A DNA stretch of 53,565 nt from Candidatus Kuenenia stuttgartensis (GTDB lineage Bacteria; Planctomycetota; UBA11346), in assembly GCA_945876185.1 (NCBI GenBank), contig CAMCMZ010000016.1, positions 1 to 53,565 on the forward strand, in the 5' to 3' direction. The notes under the pieces are model-generated. The model was not told the origin of the DNA. It saw only the letters and a program-made list of their open reading frames with translations, and ran no database searches. Positions 50,318 to 53,565 of this stretch are shown here, in pieces; positions within the stretch are counted from its first letter, which is position 1, and the number at the start of each line of letters is the position of its first letter. A program made the translations under genes and the position numbers.

Positions 50318-50686
50318 TCAGGCCTTCTGGTTGAAGATCAGCCCCATCCAGTCGCGGTAGGACTCTTCGAACTTGAGCAATTCCTTGGGCGGGATCTGGC
50401 GCAGGACCTCGCCGGTCTTGGAATCCTTGATCACCGCGATCAGTTCCTTGGAGGTGTCGTCGACCTCGAAGTTGAGCTGATGCGAGCTGTTGGCCTCCAC
50501 GACTTGCTTCAGTCGTTGGGCGGCTGCACGCACATCGTCGGCCGAAACCGGCTGCGAGGCGCTCTTTTCTGCGTCCTGCAGATCGTCGTTCTTGGCGGCT
50601 TCGGCTTGCAGTCCCTGGTCGCGCGCGGCCTGGGGTGGGCGGATGGCGTCTCCGACCTGGGTGGTGATCGCGTTGATGAGGCTCAT
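50318..50686 (-). CDS. flaG: FlaG family flagellar protein
   Basis: 122 residues from ATG 50686 with an excellent ribosome site (AAGGAGGG). The C-terminal core LNFEVDDTSKELIAVIKDSK then TGEVLRQIPPKELLKF is diagnostic of FlaG. FlaG affects filament length. First gene of flaG-fliD-fliS, read from the sigma-28-type promoter at 50740-50766. Confidence 0.9.
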   Translation of the reverse strand: MSLINAITTQVGDAIRPPQAARDQGLQAEAAKNDDLQDAEKSASQPVSADDVRAAAQRLKQVVEANSSHQLNFEVDDTSKELIAVIKDSKTGEVLRQIPPKELLKFEESYRDWMGLIFNQKA

Positions 50687-50739
50687 GGTGCCCTCCTTGG
50701 CATTGCCGTACACGGTCCGGGGATGGTCCGTCGATGTCA

Positions 50740-50766
50740 GTATCGGCAGCTTCCGCACCGACTTGA
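50740..50766 (-). promoter_or_regulatory. Sigma-28 (FliA)-type promoter for flaG-fliD-fliS
   Basis: Reading the minus strand: TCAAGTCG, 11 nt, GCCGATAC. Consensus is TAAAGTTT-N11-GCCGATAA; the -10 element matches 7 of 8 and the spacing is exact. It lies about 54 nt upstream of the flaG start. Confidence 0.65.
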
Positions 50767-50807
50767 GGGCAATCTTGAATCTGTGGCCTGGTGCAGGAAT
50801 CCGGGAT

Positions 50808-50822
50808 TGGCACCAGTTTGGC
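50808..50822 (+). promoter_or_regulatory. Candidate sigma-54-type promoter for flagellin 1
   Basis: TGGCACCAGTTTGGC has GG and GC at the -24/-12 spacing of sigma-54 promoters and ends 41 nt before the flagellin ATG. No convincing sigma-28 site is seen for this gene. Confidence 0.3.
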
Positions 50823-50863
50823 GTAGGGGTTGGCAGGCACACCACTCTCAGGAGGGATCCGCC

Positions 50864-51733
50864 ATGAGTCTGCGCATCAACACCAACGTCCAGGCGCTCT
50901 TCGGGCATCGCATGGTGCAGAAAAACGACTCCGCGATGTCTAAAAGCCTGGAAAAGCTGTCCTCTGGCCTGAAAATCAACCGCGCTTCCGATAATCCGGC
51001 TGGTTTGATCATCAGCGAGCAGTTGCGGGCGCAGGTCGGCGGCCTGGAACAGGCCCAGAACAACACCGAGGCGGCCATCTCGATGGTCCAGACCGCAGAA
51101 GGATCGCTGGACGAGATGAATTCGCTCCTCGGCAAGGCGAAAAAGCTAGCGCTCAGTTCGATGTCGGATGCGACCACCGATGCGACCCAGGCGGCGGCGA
51201 ACCAGACCGAGTTCGCCAATATCGTTAGTTCCATCCAGCGCATCGTCGATCAGACCCAGTATGCGAGCGCCAAGCTGCTCGATGGTACGATGTCGGCGGG
51301 CAAGACCGTCCAACTCGGGGCTTTCGTCGGCCAGAACACCACCATCAGCATCATGCCGCTCGGCACCGCCTATATCGGCGTGTTGTCCACCAACGGCATC
51401 GACATCGTGGCCGGCACGCAATTGAGCGCGATGAGCATCACTAACGCCACGGTAGCCACCTCTGCGCTCGCCTCTATCGAAGGCGCGATCACCCTGGTCT
51501 CGTCCCGACGCGGCCAACTGGGCGCCATCCAGGCCAATAGCCTGGAGACCTCGCTCAACAGCCTGCGGGCCAGTTCGGAAAACCTGAAAGCAGCCGAATC
51601 GACCGTACGCGATGTGGATTTCGCCGCCGAATCCGCGACCTTCACCCGCAACCAGATTCTCGTCCAGTCGGCCACCGCGATGCTTGCCCAGGCCAACCAG
51701 CTTCCGCAGAGCGTGCTCAAACTCCTGGGTTGA
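50864..51733 (+). CDS. fliC: Flagellin 1
   Basis: 289 residues. N-terminal flagellin domain MSLRINTNVQALFGHRMVQK, LEKLSSGLKINRASDNPAGL, and C-terminal domain ESTVRDVDFAAESATFTRNQ then ILVQSATAMLAQANQLPQSV. The middle is short: only D0/D1 plus a small spacer, without large D2/D3 surface domains. AGGAGG lies 9 nt before ATG. First of a tandem flagellin set. Confidence 0.95.
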   Translation: MSLRINTNVQALFGHRMVQKNDSAMSKSLEKLSSGLKINRASDNPAGLIISEQLRAQVGGLEQAQNNTEAAISMVQTAEGSLDEMNSLLGKAKKLALSSMSDATTDATQAAANQTEFANIVSSIQRIVDQTQYASAKLLDGTMSAGKTVQLGAFVGQNTTISIMPLGTAYIGVLSTNGIDIVAGTQLSAMSITNATVATSALASIEGAITLVSSRRGQLGAIQANSLETSLNSLRASSENLKAAESTVRDVDFAAESATFTRNQILVQSATAMLAQANQLPQSVLKLLG

Positions 51734-51766
51734 TCCGCGTCGGCGGTGCGGCATCCGGATGAGCCT

Positions 51767-51868
51767 AAAAATCGCAATTGCACCCCATCTGCTGCGTTGG
51801 TCGTCGGTCATTTGGCGCTGCCAAACTCCCTCCTCCCGCCTTGCATCTGGGGCGCACTTGCGATTTTT
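51767..51868 (+). repeat. Family-1 102-bp palindromic element, copy 3
   Basis: Starts 33 nt after the flagellin 1 stop with CCTAAAAATCGCAATTGC and ends in TGCGATTTTT; nearly identical to copy 1. Likely transcription terminator of flagellin 1. Confidence 0.88.
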
Positions 51869-52114
51869 TGCAGGGAATTGTGGGTAGACTGTTTTTGAGA
51901 GCGGGGGCATTACCAGCAATCGAAGCAAGTTTGGACATATCGACCTCATCACCCATTGGGTGACCGCGCAAGCTTCTTCAAAACCTCATTCCGAGGCCAC
52001 TTGTGGAAAATTTCAAGGATCTATCGCGATGTTTAGGATGAGTTCGGGTCAGGGTTGAGGCCGTCGTTTTGGGTCTGAACGGTCAATGGCTCTTCACCCG
52101 TCCTGACAATGACA
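51869..52114. other. Spacer between facing family-1 copies, possible decayed gene
   Basis: With the two repeat copies this makes up the 538-bp gap between flagellins 1 and 2. Composition is lower in GC than neighbours. On the minus strand, near 51960-52025, a frame reads ILEIFHKWPRNEVLKKLARS then PNG and stop; an overlapping frame from 51957 encodes MGDEVDMSKLASIAGNAPAL. These look protein-like but no complete gene exists; a degraded gene is possible. Confidence 0.4.
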
Positions 52115-52156
52115 ACTGACGACCAACGCAGCAGGTGGGGTGCAATTGCGATTTTA
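52115..52156 (-). repeat. Family-1 element, half copy 4
   Basis: Only the left half is present (ACTGACGACCAACGCAGCAG then GTGGGGTGCAATTGCGATTT on the plus strand). It faces copy 3. Confidence 0.8.
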
Positions 52157-52172
52157 AGGTTCAATCTGGTGC

Positions 52173-52199
52173 TCAAGTCCCCGGCGGGGGATCCGAGAC
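52173..52199 (+). promoter_or_regulatory. Candidate sigma-28-type promoter for flagellin 2
   Basis: TCAAGTCC, 11 nt, TCCGAGAC: same -35 form as the flaG promoter and exact spacing, with a weaker -10. It lies 73 nt before the flagellin 2 ATG. Confidence 0.35.
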
Positions 52200-52271
52200 T
52201 GCAAGGGTCGGGTGAAGCCACACCCGTACGGACGGCACGGAAGCCGCCCCCAACCCGGCACGGAGGATCCC

Positions 52272-53108
52272 ATGAGTCTTCGCATCAACACCAACGTTCA
52301 GGCGCTCTTCGGGCATCGCATGATGCATAAGAACGACATGGCCATCTCCAAGAGCTTGGAGAAACTATCCTCCGGCTTCAAGATCAACCGCGCGGGCGAC
52401 AATCCGGCCGGCCTGATCATCAGCGAACAGCTGCGGGCACAGCTCGGCGGCTTGGAACAGGCCCAGGCCAACACCGAACAGGCGGTCGCCATGGTGCAGA
52501 CTGCCGAAGGTGCGCTCGATGAGATGAGCTCACTGCTCACCAAAGCGAAGAAGTTGGCCTTGAGTTCGCTCTCGACCGCGACCACCGATCAGTCCCAGGC
52601 CTCGGCCAATAACGTTGAGTTGCAGAACATCATCAGTTCCATCAACCGCATCTCGAGCCAGACCCAGTACGCCGGCTCGAAGCTGCTCGACGGCAGTTTC
52701 AGCGCCAAGATCGTGCAGCTCGGTGCCTTCACTGGTCAAGACACCTCGATCACCATTTCGTCGATGGCAGCCAGTGCCTTCGTCGGCACCACCTCGCTGG
52801 CAGCGGCGCAGATCTCGGATTCCGCCTCGGTGACGGCGGCGCTGTCCGCGATCGAGGTTGCCATCACCGCCGTCTCGACCGCGCGCGGCAACCTGGGCGC
52901 GATCCAGTCGAACAGCTTGGAAACCACCCTGAACTCGCTGCGGACCAGCTACGAAAACCTGAGCGCCGCGGAATCAATTGTGCGTAACGTCGACTTTGCT
53001 GCGGAATCCGCAAACTTCACCCGCAACCAGATCCTCGTCCAGTCGGCGACCGCGATGCTCGCTCAGGCCAACCAGCTGCCCCAGAACGTGCTCAAGCTCA
53101 TCGGCTAA
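52272..53108 (+). CDS. fliC: Flagellin 2
   Basis: 278 residues. Starts MSLRINTNVQALFGHRMMHK and ends with the same C-terminal D0 helix (ANFTRNQILVQSATAMLAQA). Differs from flagellin 1 mainly in the central spacer. GGAGG lies 7 nt before ATG. The upstream GGCACGGAAGCCGC block resembles that before flagellin 3 (GGCACGGATGCCGGC), pointing to duplication of gene plus leader. Confidence 0.95.
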   Translation: MSLRINTNVQALFGHRMMHKNDMAISKSLEKLSSGFKINRAGDNPAGLIISEQLRAQLGGLEQAQANTEQAVAMVQTAEGALDEMSSLLTKAKKLALSSLSTATTDQSQASANNVELQNIISSINRISSQTQYAGSKLLDGSFSAKIVQLGAFTGQDTSITISSMAASAFVGTTSLAAAQISDSASVTAALSAIEVAITAVSTARGNLGAIQSNSLETTLNSLRTSYENLSAAESIVRNVDFAAESANFTRNQILVQSATAMLAQANQLPQNVLKLIG

Positions 53109-53185
53109 TCGATTACTGACCACTGACCACTGACCGATCACCACCCGCTGGCACGGATGCCGGCTGAACCATCACGGAGGATGCC

Positions 53186-53565
53186 ATGAGTCTTCGCATC
53201 AACACCAACGTCCAGGCGCTCTTCGGGCATCGCATGATGCAGAAGAACGACATGGCTATCTCCAAGAGCCTGGAGAAACTGTCCTCGGGCCTCAAGATCA
53301 ACCGCGCCGGTGACAATCCGGCCGGGTTGATCATCAGCGAACAATTGCGCGCGCAGCTTGGTGGCCTGGAACAGGCCCAGAGCAACACCGAACAGGCCGT
53401 CGCCATGGTGCAGACGGCCGAAGGCGCGCTCGACGAGATGAGCACCTTGCTCAGCAAGGCCAAAAAGCTGGCGCTGAGTTCAATGTCCAGTGCCACCACC
53501 GATTCCAGCCAAGCAGCGGGGAATCATACCGAGTTCACCAACATCGTGGCCTCGATCGACCGCAT
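53186..53565 (+). CDS. fliC: Flagellin 3 (cut by the right edge)
   Basis: 126 residues visible: MSLRINTNVQALFGHRMMQK through the D1 helix NTEQAVAMVQTAEGALDEMS to IVASIDR. Closest to flagellin 2. Preceded by GGAGG and, 77 bp back, the flagellin 2 stop. The spacer contains short tandem CTGACCAC units (53116-53134) and an ACCGATCA sequence that could be a weak sigma-28 -10 box. Confidence 0.95.
   Translation, partial: MSLRINTNVQALFGHRMMQKNDMAISKSLEKLSSGLKINRAGDNPAGLIISEQLRAQLGGLEQAQSNTEQAVAMVQTAEGALDEMSTLLSKAKKLALSSMSSATTDSSQAAGNHTEFTNIVASIDR

Overview
The window is GC-rich (roughly 65% by eye), gene-dense DNA from a flagellated bacterium whose lipoproteins, GT9 heptosyltransferase-type enzyme and pseudopilins imply a Gram-negative envelope. 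The FHA-domain Ser/Thr kinase, large pseudopilins with LamG-like domains, membrane-anchored squalene-cyclase-like protein and hairpin-rich spacers fit the PVC superphylum, most likely Planctomycetota. That placement is an inference from gene content; no rRNA or tRNA gene is present to confirm it.

Layout. 1-7072: start of threonine synthase (minus, runs off the left edge), FHA-kinase, a bidirectional terminator, a membrane-anchored cyclase-like protein, a secreted propeller-like protein and a secreted HEAT-repeat protein. 7223-18733: one tightly packed minus-strand unit, in transcription order hsdR, hsdS, a DUF1016 nuclease, hsdM, a 47-residue AlbA_2/Schlafen-type fragment, SNF2 helicase, SWIM protein and a LacI-type regulator, joined by ATGA overlaps or gaps of at most 14 nt. 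This is the strongest candidate for an unusual system: a type I restriction-modification locus physically coupled to a SNF2/SWIM module. 18913-24661: dapB, a GT9 glycosyltransferase and a very large DUF5060-type glycoside hydrolase (minus). 24848-28406: MBL hydrolase, a possible 28-residue membrane peptide, a palindrome-rich spacer, a lipoprotein and an aminotransferase. 28859-37155: a four-gene pseudopilin operon (G-, H-, K- and J-like) whose K-like member has 1779 residues; then TerC and a three-gene envelope operon of coiled-coil and lipoprotein genes to 41256.

41257-45111 is an accessory patch: a nucleotidyltransferase fragment, a BrnT/BrnA toxin-antitoxin pair with a third small gene, a YacL-like PIN-TRAM membrane protein, a VapC/Phd-type pair and two copies of a dispersed hairpin repeat. 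45191-48074 carries aspartate ammonia-lyase and BioA. 48430-53565 is a flagellar filament locus: flaG-fliD-fliS on the minus strand, with a good sigma-28-type promoter, diverging from at least three tandem flagellin genes, the last cut by the window edge.

Two dispersed repeat families stand out. Family 1 is a 102-bp hairpin element (7077, 48325, 51767, half copy 52115). Its three full copies sit 3-33 nt after stop codons in the same orientation relative to the gene, and it shows a compensatory base-pair change. Family 2 is a roughly 115-bp double-hairpin element (26161, 41663, 43103), one copy lying inside a perfect 34-bp inverted repeat.
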